A DNA stretch of 64,000 nucleotides, from assembly GCA_964549735.1 (NCBI GenBank), contig CAZJWO010000001.1, forward strand, positions 42,649 through 106,648, written 5' to 3'. Positions 25,601-33,775 of this stretch are shown in pieces. Origin of the DNA: Glo-17 sp964549735. Its GTDB lineage: Bacteria > Krumholzibacteriota > Krumholzibacteriia > LZORAL124-64-63. The notes under the pieces were generated by a model. That model had not been told where the DNA came from. It saw only the letters and a program-made list of their open reading frames with translations, and ran no database searches. A program made the position numbers and the translations under genes. Within the stretch, counting starts at the first letter, position 1, and each line of letters begins with the position of its first letter.

Positions 25601-27226
25601 GTCGTCCTGCGGCTGGACGATCTGTTCGGCCTTGCGCGCCAGCCAGTCCCGTTCGGACTGGCTGTACGCGTGCGAGAGGGCGGCGTAGTTGAACAGCACG
25701 ACCAGCAGGAAACCTGCGGCGAGCCAGTACGGCCGGGCCGCCGAACGCAGTCCCGCCGGCAGCCCGCCGGCCAGTCGCACCGCCAGGAGCAGCAGCACGA
25801 GGGCCGCGCTCAGCGAGAACAGGAGGATGACCGCGTGCAACGCCCAGAACGTCCAGGCGTCGAGCGGGACCTGCTCGCCGATCAGGCGCGCGTTGGAATT
25901 GGCCGCCAGCTCCTGCCACAGTCGCCACAGCCCGCGCAGCAGCCAGACCGTCGCCGGCAGCCAGAACACCAGGAGCCAGAGCCGGCGCGGCGCAGCGGCC
26001 GTCGCCTGCTGCGGCCGCCAGCTCCGCCAGACCCAGAACGCCGTGCCGGCGGCCAGCATAGCGCTCAAGACGGCGTCCGCTCCCGAAGCCAGCCAGCCGC
26101 GGCCGAACGTGGTGGCGAAGTACGCGGGGTCGAGCAGACTGGCCGCCTGCCGCGGCGCCGCCGGCAACTGGCTGGCCGGCAGCAGCAGAGCCAGGCCGCG
26201 GACGAGGTCGGTCTGCACCCAGATCCAGCGGACCAGCCAGGCGGCGGGCCAGAATCCGGCCGCCGCGCCCATCGCGCCGGACCAGGCCAGGACGATGGCG
26301 CCCAGCAGGAAATTGCGCGCGAGATCGCGCCGCGCGACGCGACGGTCGTCCTGCATCGCGCGCGGCGGAACCTGCGCGCTGAAGCGCAGCCGCGGCGCGA
26401 CGCCGAAGCCGTCGGCCGGTCCCAGGACGAGATCCTCGACCACCCGCAGACCGCGCGCGGCGTCGCCCCAGCTGCGGCGCCCGTGGGGCCGCGCGTCGCG
26501 CACCACCTGGCGCTGGATCGCCGCCTCGCTCTGCAGTGCGGCCGGCCGTTGTTCGACGCGCGCCAGGCGCAGCTGGCATTCCAGCCGCAGGGGCGCGGCG
26601 TCCGGCGCCTCCGCCAGTTCCCGCAGCACCCACCAGCGATCGTCGTGGAAGAGGCGGCGCGGCTCGGCCGTGTCCGCTTCGGCGATCGGCACCACCGGCC
26701 CCGCCCAGCCCAGGCGCTGTCCGTCACGCCACAGGACCACGCCCAGGCTGTCGTCGACGCCCGCGCCGTGCGCGGCCGCCCATTCGCGCACCCAGGCGGC
26801 GCAGAGGCGGAACGGATCATCCCCTTGCCCCTGCGGATCGGCGAGCGCGGCCAGGGACCGCGTCGCGAATTCGGGCAGGCCCGTCAGGCGGGCCTCGGCC
26901 TGGGCGACGACGATGTCCAGCTCCTGGCGGGCGCGCTCCTCCTGCAAGCGCACCCAGGTCGCATCGTCGGCCGAACGCCCCAGCAGCGGCCCGGCCACGA
27001 GCGCCGCGTAGGCTCCGCAGAGACCGGCCAGCAGGGCCCAGAGCCAGCGCCGCGCCTCCGGCCGGATCGCCGCCGCGGCGGCGAGGAAGGCGCCGCCGAG
27101 GGCGGCGCCGAGCAGGATGTAGGTCCCCAGGTTGACGCCGGTCTGCGGACGGACGCCGATCGCCACGAGCGCCAGGATGGTCGCGGCGGCGGCCGTCCGG
27201 TGCGGGCGGAAACGATAGCGCCCCAT
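22625..27226 (-). CDS. Very large NtrY-like membrane sensor histidine kinase
   Basis: A 1533-residue kinase, about twice the length of ordinary NtrY proteins. Many hydrophobic segments lie in the first 530 residues, followed by a large extracytoplasmic part (about 540-800), another membrane pair near 840-900, a second sensor region (about 905-1110), a membrane helix near 1125-1150 and a HAMP segment (about 1150-1200). A PAS domain comes next (about 1205-1290), then HisKA with His1306 (RQVAHEIKNPLTPIQL, the NtrY/AtoS-type H-box), then HATPase with N (GNLMQNSLDAV), G1 (RDNGSGLT) and G2 (GTGLGLAICRNL). No response regulator is adjacent, so the partner is encoded elsewhere. It is followed directly by DUF4159 (GTGA overlap), suggesting it senses or controls the envelope module encoded with it. 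Confidence 0.9.
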   Translation of the reverse strand: MGRYRFRPHRTAAAATILALVAIGVRPQTGVNLGTYILLGAALGGAFLAAAAAIRPEARRWLWALLAGLCGAYAALVAGPLLGRSADDATWVRLQEERARQELDIVVAQAEARLTGLPEFATRSLAALADPQGQGDDPFRLCAAWVREWAAAHGAGVDDSLGVVLWRDGQRLGWAGPVVPIAEADTAEPRRLFHDDRWWVLRELAEAPDAAPLRLECQLRLARVEQRPAALQSEAAIQRQVVRDARPHGRRSWGDAARGLRVVEDLVLGPADGFGVAPRLRFSAQVPPRAMQDDRRVARRDLARNFLLGAIVLAWSGAMGAAAGFWPAAWLVRWIWVQTDLVRGLALLLPASQLPAAPRQAASLLDPAYFATTFGRGWLASGADAVLSAMLAAGTAFWVWRSWRPQQATAAAPRRLWLLVFWLPATVWLLRGLWRLWQELAANSNARLIGEQVPLDAWTFWALHAVILLFSLSAALVLLLLAVRLAGGLPAGLRSAARPYWLAAGFLLVVLFNYAALSHAYSQSERDWLARKAEQIVQPQDDWIGFLLEDVLSEMAMQDAGGQDPAAAGGGSGPLRRSLPAYRLWQSSAVRDLGLPALVEVFDEDGFRTSHFATGFLRDTQYEVVAADPWRDLAGGDRSAAAGNAVFVQSETRRYPTGRERILRGEIPRASERGWLRLELPVQSWRVATVAGGRPEWEGPRAGGYRPRVEVERPLLLLLGDDSGWLDAGFAELPDADAERRIAALRAGQVAWAVVDVDGSRWLCRWAPLPADGEDGAAAGFLIGLQRPSVVDTLLDVGRLLLLDVLLLGGCVVASAVVRRRRRWQPGFQGRFLLGYLAIGVVLLLVAGSLADRQTFQRIDREARQRARDGLITAVGQLHGLLTEQARALAGSEYLDELLAGRLAAERPLGPQTMRQSMVFGPDGELLLDETLSDLDAAQAQLLLAAARESPLVVMAQPEGLYLGVLIPQDLTGILEPPHTTGNLFYRQRVDHHLLPALAEVIGGEITLRLDGEVVEASHPGRILSGENPLLAPPQLMESFHRRPSQPGLRAWPGGLAFTGGLALPALTLTAPEGLQRRALPAILAVEFPARERDYMAQRRYMALFLAGLITLLLLAAFGLAMVLTWNIFEPLRVLLGATHQLAAGDYGAPLPPAGADEVGRLAGGFATMRDRLREAQAVLADRERFLQAVLDQVPVGVVVWDAGGRLAAWNPAAATILARFYPELPAAHDPADWALRLRSDVRGQLAPDGGALTSGDGERTLRVGLAPLELGDASPHELLVCEDLTDFLAAKKSALNAELARQVAHEIKNPLTPIQLSAQLLLQAYQDRHPQLDEIVADAVQRIVEQVELLRSIAGEFMLLGRPGKLACAAVDLPGLVGEVVAGYRGGIAATAPLRVRIDGQGVPPVLGHRESLIKILGNLMQNSLDAVAAPGDLTVDVAWRVAPQAVTLLWRDNGSGLTPEVASRLFDPYFSTKSKGTGLGLAICRNLLNMMGGGISLANRDDGPGTEVAVVLPRADRVDTAAEPRGTATDP

Positions 27227-27248
27227 CAGGCCGGGTCCTTTCGCGAGG

Positions 27249-27749
27249 TCAACCGCCGCGCAGGGCCGTGATCTCGGACACCCGCCATTGGCCCTCGGCG
27301 CGGACCACGGTAAAGAGCAGGCGATGGCTGCCGGCGCGCCCGCTATCCGAGCGTTCCCAGTGCCAGACCGCGACCGCGTGCAGGCGATCCGGACCCGTCA
27401 TCTGCTGCCTGATGAAGCTGAAACGCAGCGTGCGCCGCAGCTGGAAGAGGTTCTTGAAGTAGTAGTGGGCCTGCGCGGGCGTCATGACGCTGGTGCGGTC
27501 GACCTGCGGACCGAGGCTGACGACGATCCCATCAGGGTGGATGAGCGCCACGAGGTCCTCGTGGTCGCCGCTCGTGAAGGCCAGGCTCAGGCGGCTGAGT
27601 ATGGGCGCGACGTCGGCCGGCACGTCATCGGCCGCGATGACGACCCTGGCCGCGGCGGACCCCGTCGCGAGCGACACCAGGAGCGCCGCGAGCGCCGTCG
27701 CCAGGCCGTGGATGCTGCGTGCTCGCGCTTGCGGCTGCGTGCGAACCAT
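27249..27749 (-). CDS. Secreted NTF2-like (DUF4440/SnoaL-type) protein
   Basis: A 166-residue protein with a Sec signal (residues about 12-35, HGLATALAALLVSLATGSAAARV). The mature domain has the NTF2-like pattern: helix ILSRLSLAFTSGDHEDLVALIHPDGIVVS, a middle segment PAQAHYYFKNLFQLRRTLRFSF and closing strands HRLLFTVVRAEGQWRVSEITAL. Such domains bind small ligands or proteins; no catalytic residues are obvious. The ATG at 27749 was chosen because the signal peptide starts there, although its ribosome site (AGGGGAC) is weak. It is 22 bases upstream of the giant kinase and is likely the first gene of that operon. Confidence 0.7.
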   Translation of the reverse strand: MVRTQPQARARSIHGLATALAALLVSLATGSAAARVVIAADDVPADVAPILSRLSLAFTSGDHEDLVALIHPDGIVVSLGPQVDRTSVMTPAQAHYYFKNLFQLRRTLRFSFIRQQMTGPDRLHAVAVWHWERSDSGRAGSHRLLFTVVRAEGQWRVSEITALRGG

Positions 27750-27964
27750 GTCCCCTGCCTCGACCTCGCCGGCGGGGCGCACCCCCGCGTTGCGCCCCCG
27801 GGTGGATGTCGCAATCGCCATGCCAGGGGCGGCCGCGATCCATTGTACCGCAGGCCCGCGCCGCAAGCCAGTCCGGTGTCCGCCGGCGGCCGCAAAACGA
27901 CCTCCGCCGGAGACAGCCCGCCTGCCCGACGCCAGCGCCACCACGACCGGCCCACGCGCGCGAA

Positions 27965-27991
27965 CGCCCCCGGTCTTGCGGACCGGGGGCG
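27965..27991 (-). terminator. Terminator after secF
   Basis: A perfect 11-bp stem (CGCCCCCGGTC / GACCGGGGGCG) with a TTGCG loop, 24 bases past the secF stop on the minus strand. There is no T-run, as expected in such a GC-rich genome. The remaining 215 bases up to the NTF2-like gene (27750-27964) show nothing further. Confidence 0.65.
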
Positions 27992-28014
27992 GCGCTCAGG
28001 ACCGGGCGAACCGC

Positions 28015-28935
28015 TCACAAGGCGGTGGCGGCGCGCTTCTTGTCGGCGATGAAGTGCTCGTACCAGAAGACCAGGATCGGACTGGCGATGAACATCGACG
28101 AATAGGTGCCGATGACGACCCCGAAGGTCAGGGCGAAGGCGAAATCGTGGATCACCGGTCCGCCGACCAGGTAGAGCGTCAGGGCCACGCAGAACGTGGT
28201 CACCGAGGTCAGGAAGGTGCGGCTCAGGCACTCGTTGATCGAGCGGTTGATCACCTCGCTGTAGCTCTCCTTGCGGCGCAGCCGCATGTTCTCGCGGATG
28301 CGGTCGAAGATCACGATGGTGTCGTTCAGCGAGTAGCCGATGATCGTCAGGAACGCGGCGATGACCGAGAGCGAGATCTCCAGGTCCAGCAAGGAGAAGA
28401 TGCCGAGCGTCAGGGTCACATCGTGCACCAGCGCCAGGATCGCCGCGACGCCGTAACGGAAGACGAAGCGGAACGAGATGTAGATGACGATCAGCAGCAG
28501 CGACAGGCCGACGGCGCTGGTGGCGGCGGCGCGCAGTTCGCCGCCGACCTTCGGACCCACCGTCTCTTCGCGCCGCATCTCGATCTCGTAATCCGGCATC
28601 TGCTCGCGCAGGGTGTCCAGCATCATCTGGCTGGCGTCCAGCACTCCCGCCTCCAGGCGCGGGAACGTGATGAGGAACTCGTCCTCGGCGCCGAACTCCT
28701 GCACCTGCGCGCCGGCGAAGCCGGATCCCTCGAGCACCCCGCGCAGCTGGCCGATCTCCGGCACCGGCGCGAAGCGCACCTGCAGGATCGAGCCGCCGGT
28801 GAAATCGATGCTCAGGCGCGGCCCGCCGTGCAGGATCAGCGAGACGATCGTGATCACGAAGAGGACGGCCGAGATCGCGAAGACCGGCCGCATCGCCCCC
28901 ACGAAATTGATCTTGGGATCGCGAAAGAACTCCAT
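28015..28935 (-). CDS. secF: Protein translocase subunit SecF
   Basis: A 306-residue inner-membrane protein, the normal SecF length. It starts MEFFRDPKINFVGAMRPVF, has membrane segment 1 (about 16-36), and the SecD/F motif LSIDFTGGSILQVRFA. A small periplasmic domain follows, then five membrane segments with the SecF signature GYSLNDTIVIFDRIRENMR, and it ends with SPILVFWYEHFIADKK. SecF pairs with SecD (stop 23 bases upstream) to pull exported chains through SecYEG using the proton gradient. The ribosome site is weak, so translation may be coupled to secD. Confidence 0.96.
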   Translation of the reverse strand: MEFFRDPKINFVGAMRPVFAISAVLFVITIVSLILHGGPRLSIDFTGGSILQVRFAPVPEIGQLRGVLEGSGFAGAQVQEFGAEDEFLITFPRLEAGVLDASQMMLDTLREQMPDYEIEMRREETVGPKVGGELRAAATSAVGLSLLLIVIYISFRFVFRYGVAAILALVHDVTLTLGIFSLLDLEISLSVIAAFLTIIGYSLNDTIVIFDRIRENMRLRRKESYSEVINRSINECLSRTFLTSVTTFCVALTLYLVGGPVIHDFAFALTFGVVIGTYSSMFIASPILVFWYEHFIADKKRAATAL

Positions 28936-28958
28936 GGTCGGTTACAGCCTTTCCGCGC

Positions 28959-30680
28959 TCAGACGCTGACCTTGCGTTGACCCTGCTTGCGGGTCATGTA
29001 TTCCATGATCACCCGGGTCAGGACCAGGGCGGTGAACATGCTCGTGACGATGCCGATCGACAGGGTCACGGCGAACCCCTGCACCGGGCCCGTGCCCACG
29101 TTCCATAGCACGAGCCCCACGATGAGCGTCGTGATGTTGGCGTCGACGATCGCGCTCGTGGCGTTCTGATAGCCCGACTGCACCGCGGCGCGCACGGTCT
29201 TGGCCTTGCGCAGCTCCTCGCGGATGCGCTCGTTGATCAGCACGTTCGCGTCGACGGCCATGCCCACCGTCAGGATGATGCCCGCGATGCCGGGCAGCGT
29301 GAGCACCAGGCCGAACTGGGCGAGCACGCCCATGAGGATCGCGATGTTGCTGATCAACGCGAAGTTCGTGATCAGCCCCGAGATGCCGTAGTAGATCAGG
29401 ATGAAGAGCATGACGAGCAACGAGCCGTAGACGGCGGCGCGCACGCCCTGGCGGATCGAATCGGAGCCGAGGCTGGGGCCGACGGTGCGCTCCTCGGCGA
29501 TGGTCACGTCGGCCGGCAGGGCGCCGGCGCGCAGCAGCAAGGCCAGATCGAAGGCCTCGCTGCTGGAGAACGTGCCCTCGATGACCCCCGAGCCGCCGGG
29601 AATGCGGCTGTTGATGCGCGGCGCGCTCTTGACGCGGCCGTCGAGCGAGATGGCGAGAAAGCCGCCGACGTTGTCCCCGGTCAATTTCGCGAGCTGGCGG
29701 GCTCCCATGCGGTCCATCTCGAAGGCGACGATCCAGTTGCCCGGCCGCTGGTTGTCGGGGCGCTCGCGCGCCATGGTCAGCCGATCACCGGTCAGCGAGG
29801 CCGTCGTCTCGAGCGGATAGAGGAAACGCGCCAGCGTGCCGTCCTGCATGAGTTCGCGGTCCATGCTGAACTGGAACTCGATGTCGCGGCCCGCGAGCCT
29901 GGCCTCGGGCGCCGCGAGCATGCGCTGCAGCTCGGGCACGTCCTTCTCCAGGACGATGAAGTACGGCCAGGACGTCGGGATGAGCCGGCTGCTGAACGGA
30001 TGCTGTTTGCGCAGCGCCTCCCGCTCGTCGACCGTGCCGTCCGCGAGCGGCTCGAGGGCCTCCAGGTCGGCGAAGGGATCGTCGAGCGTGTCGGCCTCGG
30101 CGCCGGCCAGCGTCTCGTCCGGCGACGCGGACTCCCGTGCGGCGACGTCCGTTTCGGACTCGACGCCGGCGGCCGCCGCATCGGCCAGCCGCCGGAACGC
30201 GTCGTCGAGGCGGCCGACAACGACCTGGGTGTCCTCCGGCTTCTTGACGAGGCGGAATTCCAGCCGGGCGGTGCTGCCGATGAGGTCCTTCGCGCGCTCG
30301 GGGTCCTGCAGGCCCGGCAGCTGGACGATGATGCGGCTCTCGCCCACCGCCTGGATGACCGGCTCGCTGACGCCGAACTGGTCGATGCGGTTCGAGAGGA
30401 TCTCGCGAACGCGCGCCCGCGCGTCCTGGATCTGCTCGGCACCCATGTCCGTCGTGTCGATCTCCAGCACCAGGTACATGCCGCCCTGCAGGTCGAGTCC
30501 GCGGCGGATAGCCTTGGCGTCCGCGGCGTCGATCTTCGTCTTGAGCTCCGGGTCGGCCAAGGCGGCCTGGCGTTGCTCCCCCGAGTACGACGCGGCCTTG
30601 AACGTCGGCAACAGCAGGTACACCGAGAACAGGAGGATGACGAGGCAGAGGGCGGCCCTGATCTGCAGGGATCGATTCAT
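28959..30680 (-). CDS. secD: Protein translocase subunit SecD
   Basis: A 573-residue protein. The first membrane segment (about 5-25) is followed by the SecD motif RRGLDLQGGMYLVLEID. A large P1 periplasmic domain comes next (RVREILSNRIDQFGVSEPVIQ…RIIVQLPGLQDPERAK). A low-complexity acidic linker (about residues 165-215, DETLAGAEADTLDDPFADLEAL) is inserted in P1 and is not typical of the family. The membrane part holds GSDSIRQGVRAA, GMAVDANVLINERIREEL and ends near RKQGQRKVSV. The start at 30680 was chosen for GGGAGA at 6 bases and the membrane segment; a frame open to 30854 lacks support. No yajC is seen upstream. Confidence 0.95.
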   Translation of the reverse strand: MNRSLQIRAALCLVILLFSVYLLLPTFKAASYSGEQRQAALADPELKTKIDAADAKAIRRGLDLQGGMYLVLEIDTTDMGAEQIQDARARVREILSNRIDQFGVSEPVIQAVGESRIIVQLPGLQDPERAKDLIGSTARLEFRLVKKPEDTQVVVGRLDDAFRRLADAAAAGVESETDVAARESASPDETLAGAEADTLDDPFADLEALEPLADGTVDEREALRKQHPFSSRLIPTSWPYFIVLEKDVPELQRMLAAPEARLAGRDIEFQFSMDRELMQDGTLARFLYPLETTASLTGDRLTMARERPDNQRPGNWIVAFEMDRMGARQLAKLTGDNVGGFLAISLDGRVKSAPRINSRIPGGSGVIEGTFSSSEAFDLALLLRAGALPADVTIAEERTVGPSLGSDSIRQGVRAAVYGSLLVMLFILIYYGISGLITNFALISNIAILMGVLAQFGLVLTLPGIAGIILTVGMAVDANVLINERIREELRKAKTVRAAVQSGYQNATSAIVDANITTLIVGLVLWNVGTGPVQGFAVTLSIGIVTSMFTALVLTRVIMEYMTRKQGQRKVSV

Positions 30681-30729
30681 AGCGGATCTCCCGGCACCTT
30701 TCGGACCGAACCGGCAGCCGGCTCGGGGC

Positions 30730-30761
30730 AAAAAAAAACAACCCGGCGCGCCGACGCCCGG
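30730..30761 (-). terminator. Intrinsic terminator with T9 tract
   Basis: On the minus strand CCGGGCG-TCGG-CGC(g)CCGG folds into a 7-bp stem with one bulge, followed by GTTG and nine T residues (A30730-A30738 on the plus strand). It ends the transcript of the polysaccharide deacetylase gene and precedes the secD promoter region. It is the only classical T-tract terminator found in the window. Confidence 0.7.
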
Positions 30762-30850
30762 CCGCGACCGCAGCCGGACCACGCCGAAAAAGCCGGCTGC
30801 AATGATAACACACCGCCCGTCGCCGTGCCAGAACGAGCTGAAGGTTGCCG

Positions 30851-32272
30851 TCAACCGCCGCCTTGGCCCCTGTCGACCTGCAACGCCAGCAGCTCCGAGA
30901 GCGTCACGAAGACGACGCCTGCGGCCTGCAGGCGCGGCAGCTCCTGGCTGAGGACCTGCAGCGTGGCCGGGTGCGGATGGCCGATCCCCACGCCGAATCC
31001 GGCCGTCCTGGCGCTCTCGACCAGGCTGTGCAGATTACGGCGGATCCGTTCATCGTCCTGGTGGTCGTGATCAAGGAAGATGCGGTTGCGCACCGCCGGC
31101 AGCCCGGCCGCGCGGGCGGTCCGGTACGCGACCGACGCGGCGGTCGTCAGGCTGTCCAGGAACAGGAGGTCGCGAGCCTTGAGTTCGGCCATCAGCGCCT
31201 GCATGGTCGGCTCGTCGGCCGTGGCGGCGCTGCCCATGTGGTTGTTGACCCCGCGCACGCCGGGCAACGACTGCAGACAGTCGTCCAGCAGAGCCCCGAT
31301 GCTCTCGCCGGACATGCCGATCAGGACCGCGCGCGATCCCGGATCGACCGCCGGATAGCCGTCCGGCTGCATCGGCAGGTGCAGCAGGATCTCGCGGCGG
31401 CGCTGCGGCGAACGTGAGGGATCCGGACCTATGCCCAGCGTGACGGGACAGCCGGCGGCGAGCCGCTCGGCGACAGCCGATTCGTGCCGCCCGCCGTCGC
31501 CGATGCCCGGTGGCAGGACGAGCTCGGTCGCTTCCAGGGCGAAGCGCCGCGAGTACGCCAGCCCCGGCAGCACCGAGAGGGTCAGCGGCGCGTCGAGGCT
31601 CAAGAACCCGCCGCTGGTCCCGTCTTGACGGTAGCCCAGGTCGTCGATGACCAGAGCGACCACCGGCCCGGAAGCCTGCGCCCGGAGTTGGCGCCAGGCG
31701 TTGGTCTGCGGATCCTGTCCCCAGCGGACCTCCGGACGCGCCGTCGCCCGGTTGTACAGGACCAGGGTGTGCGTCGCGCGCCCGGACCGGCCGACATCCA
31801 GCCGCAGCAGGTCGCGGCCATGGGCGGGTCGTCGCGCGTCGCGCGCGCCCGCGCGTCGCGCGAGGCGCTCTCCCCACAGCACCTCGCCGCCGGCTGCCTG
31901 CAGTTCGACGGCCACGCGCCGCTGCACCTCCCACCACGTCGACCCATCGTCGACCGGCACGACCGCGCAGCGGATCGCGCCGGCGGGCCCCGTGCCGTCC
32001 ACCGGCCACGCCTGCGCGTCGGCCGCCACGAGGGCGGCCGCCAGATCGGGCAGCGCCGCGCCGAGGGCCAGCTCGACTGCGGCCTGGACGTCGCCGTAGC
32101 TCTCGGTGGTCATAGACGGCGGCCGCGCGGTCCGCTCGCGGCCGGTGCGGAGCCAGAGCAGCGCGCAGATCGCCGCCAGGGCGGCGAGGCCCGCCCAGAA
32201 GACGAAGCGCCGGCGGCGGGATGATGCCCTGCGCGGGCGGCGAACGGTGGCCAGGGGATCCCTCCCACACAC
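30851..32272 (-). CDS. Divergent polysaccharide deacetylase family protein (PF04748-like)
   Basis: About 467-473 residues. A basic N-terminus leads to one membrane helix (FVFWAGLAALAAICALLWL) and a linker domain. The C-terminal half (about 235 residues) carries the divergent polysaccharide deacetylase motifs ALVIDDLGY, EILLHLPMQPDGYP, GVNNHMGSAAT, LFLDSLTT and FLDHD, then IGHPHPATLQVL. These match the family of NodB-like exported deacetylases often found near envC/ctpA-type genes. Upstream, 32326 is the stop of a lipoprotein gene, which bounds the start. The longest standard start is GTG 32272, which lacks a ribosome site. A CTG at 32254 sits 6 bases after GGAGG and would give MATVRRPRRAS…, a better N-terminus, so the true start may be CTG. 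Confidence 0.82.
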   Translation of the reverse strand: MCGRDPLATVRRPRRASSRRRRFVFWAGLAALAAICALLWLRTGRERTARPPSMTTESYGDVQAAVELALGAALPDLAAALVAADAQAWPVDGTGPAGAIRCAVVPVDDGSTWWEVQRRVAVELQAAGGEVLWGERLARRAGARDARRPAHGRDLLRLDVGRSGRATHTLVLYNRATARPEVRWGQDPQTNAWRQLRAQASGPVVALVIDDLGYRQDGTSGGFLSLDAPLTLSVLPGLAYSRRFALEATELVLPPGIGDGGRHESAVAERLAAGCPVTLGIGPDPSRSPQRRREILLHLPMQPDGYPAVDPGSRAVLIGMSGESIGALLDDCLQSLPGVRGVNNHMGSAATADEPTMQALMAELKARDLLFLDSLTTAASVAYRTARAAGLPAVRNRIFLDHDHQDDERIRRNLHSLVESARTAGFGVGIGHPHPATLQVLSQELPRLQAAGVVFVTLSELLALQVDRGQGGG

Positions 32273-32325
32273 GGGCTCGCGTCGGTCCGGCGAGGCGGCG
32301 CCGCGCCGCGTCGCCCGCCGGCGAA

Positions 32326-32895
32326 CTACGAACCGCCGAACGTGTAGTCCTCCATGCCGAGATACCGGAAGCAGGTCTCGCCGTCGGCCGTCTCGGTCTT
32401 GACGTAGAAGCGGACGGGGCCCTGGACCCGGAAACGCAGGTTCTGGCCAGCCACGTAGAAGTTGAAATCGACCAGGTAGTCCCGGTAGAGGCTGTTGGGA
32501 TGGCCGCCGAAGTTCTCGTCGTTCGGATCGGTGCTCTGCCAGACGCCCTGCGGATCGAGCCGGTCGATCGTGATGTTGCTGATCGAGATGCCATCGGTGC
32601 CCGCCAGACCGGTGAACATCTTGTAGGTGCGGTTGATCTCTTCGTCGTAGCCATAGGTCTCGGTGCGATCCTCGGTGACGAAGATGAAGTCCCGGCTGAG
32701 GATCTCGCGGTACGCGTCGATGTTGCGCGCGGTGTACACCGTGCGGAAGACCTGCATGAGTCCGTCGGCGGTCTCCGGACAGGTATCGATCGGCGGCGGC
32801 GGCGGCGGCGGGTTGTCGTCCTTCGGCGGCGAGAAGATGCAGCCTGATGTCAGGCAGCCGATCAACGCCAACAGGACCAGCGAGCGGATGAGCAT
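32326..32895 (-). CDS. Lipoprotein with NTF2-like fold, paralogue 1
   Basis: A 189-residue lipoprotein: signal IRSLVLLALIGCLTSGC with Cys19 as the lipid site, then a proline run (PPPPPPP) as tether. The domain has FRTVYTARNIDAYREILSRDFIFVTED and the closing …VRFYVKTETADGETCFRYLGMEDYT. Its pattern parallels the neighbour at 33138-33761 (shared GCIF at the lipid site, an equivalent helix and DFxF/V strand), so the two are probably old paralogues with an NTF2-like fold. The ribosome site GAGGAGG is 7 bases from the ATG. The function is unknown. It lies in a run of envelope genes between the big barrel and the deacetylase. Confidence 0.72.
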   Translation of the reverse strand: MLIRSLVLLALIGCLTSGCIFSPPKDDNPPPPPPPIDTCPETADGLMQVFRTVYTARNIDAYREILSRDFIFVTEDRTETYGYDEEINRTYKMFTGLAGTDGISISNITIDRLDPQGVWQSTDPNDENFGGHPNSLYRDYLVDFNFYVAGQNLRFRVQGPVRFYVKTETADGETCFRYLGMEDYTFGGS

Positions 32896-33137
32896 GGACG
32901 TCCTCCTCGAGTCGGACCCGCACGGGGCCGGCGCCACGGACCGCCGAACGGTCCTCGACACCAAAACAGCGCTATTCTGCAACACGTTAGCCTGGTATCG
33001 CGCCGTCCTCCCGACCCGTAGGATGTCGCTCGCGTTATCGACCCCGTCCATCATGATAGCAAAAAATACGCCCCCGGCGCTAGCCCCAAATCGATCACCG
33101 CCGCCTCGCCGACGCCAACCCTCGCTTTCCGAACAGG
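32896..33137. other. 242-bp intergenic region between paralogous lipoprotein genes
   Basis: More AT-rich than its surroundings in the middle (about 33050-33075, with a run of six As). A leftward promoter for the 32326-32895 gene is likely here. No further gene or hairpin is supported. Confidence 0.3.
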
Positions 33138-33761
33138 TTAGGAACCGAACGCGCCGCGCAGACGCCCCATGGTCTCGAGGGTAGCGCCCGAGACCGGGTC
33201 CTCCTCCCCTTGCTGATCTCGCCAGTAGGAGAGGTAGTAGTAGCTGCCCTCCAGGGTAAATTGCAAGACCGCCGAGGCGCGGTAGCGGGTCTGCGATCCG
33301 GTCTGGCTGTCGGTGATGGTCAACAGGTAGATGATCTCCCATTCTGCCAGGCCGCCGGCGCCATCGGGCGTATTGATGTCCGTGTCGCGCAGGTTGGCCT
33401 GGATCTGGACCCCGCTCGCGAACCAGCTGCTGATGAAATTCATCTCCTGGCTCTTGCCCCACTGCGACCAATCGATGCCGGGATAGGCCTGGACAGTCTC
33501 GCTGTCCGGCTCGTAGACGAAATCCTGCGACAGGGCGGTGTCCCAGCCGCCGGCATCCCGGTTGACGAGCGCCAGGCGGCAGTTCTCCCAGACGTTGGCG
33601 GCGTTCGAGCGCGGCAGGTAGTCGATGGCCTGCGTGGTCGGCGGCTCGGGATCGCGCACGTCGAAGATGCAGCCGCCGAGCAGCGGCACCAGCGCCACGC
33701 AGAGCAAGGCGGCGCGCCGGCGCGGGTGGCGGCGGCGATCGCGGCGGCGGACTCCGCTCAT
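33138..33761 (-). CDS. Lipoprotein with NTF2-like fold, paralogue 2
   Basis: A 207-residue lipoprotein. A long basic leader (MSGVRRRDRRRHPRRR) precedes the hydrophobic stretch and lipobox LLGGC, with Cys31 followed by IFDVRDPEPPTTQ. The domain reads NVWENCRLALVNRDAGGWDTALSQDFVYEPD and later TRYRASAVLQFTLEGSYYYLSYWRDQQ. This is the same order of elements as in the neighbouring lipoprotein. AAGGAGG lies 8 bases before the ATG. The stop of the large barrel gene is 14 bases upstream, so the two are likely co-transcribed. Confidence 0.75.
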   Translation of the reverse strand: MSGVRRRDRRRHPRRRAALLCVALVPLLGGCIFDVRDPEPPTTQAIDYLPRSNAANVWENCRLALVNRDAGGWDTALSQDFVYEPDSETVQAYPGIDWSQWGKSQEMNFISSWFASGVQIQANLRDTDINTPDGAGGLAEWEIIYLLTITDSQTGSQTRYRASAVLQFTLEGSYYYLSYWRDQQGEEDPVSGATLETMGRLRGAFGS

Positions 33762-33775
33762 GGACCGGTCCTCCT

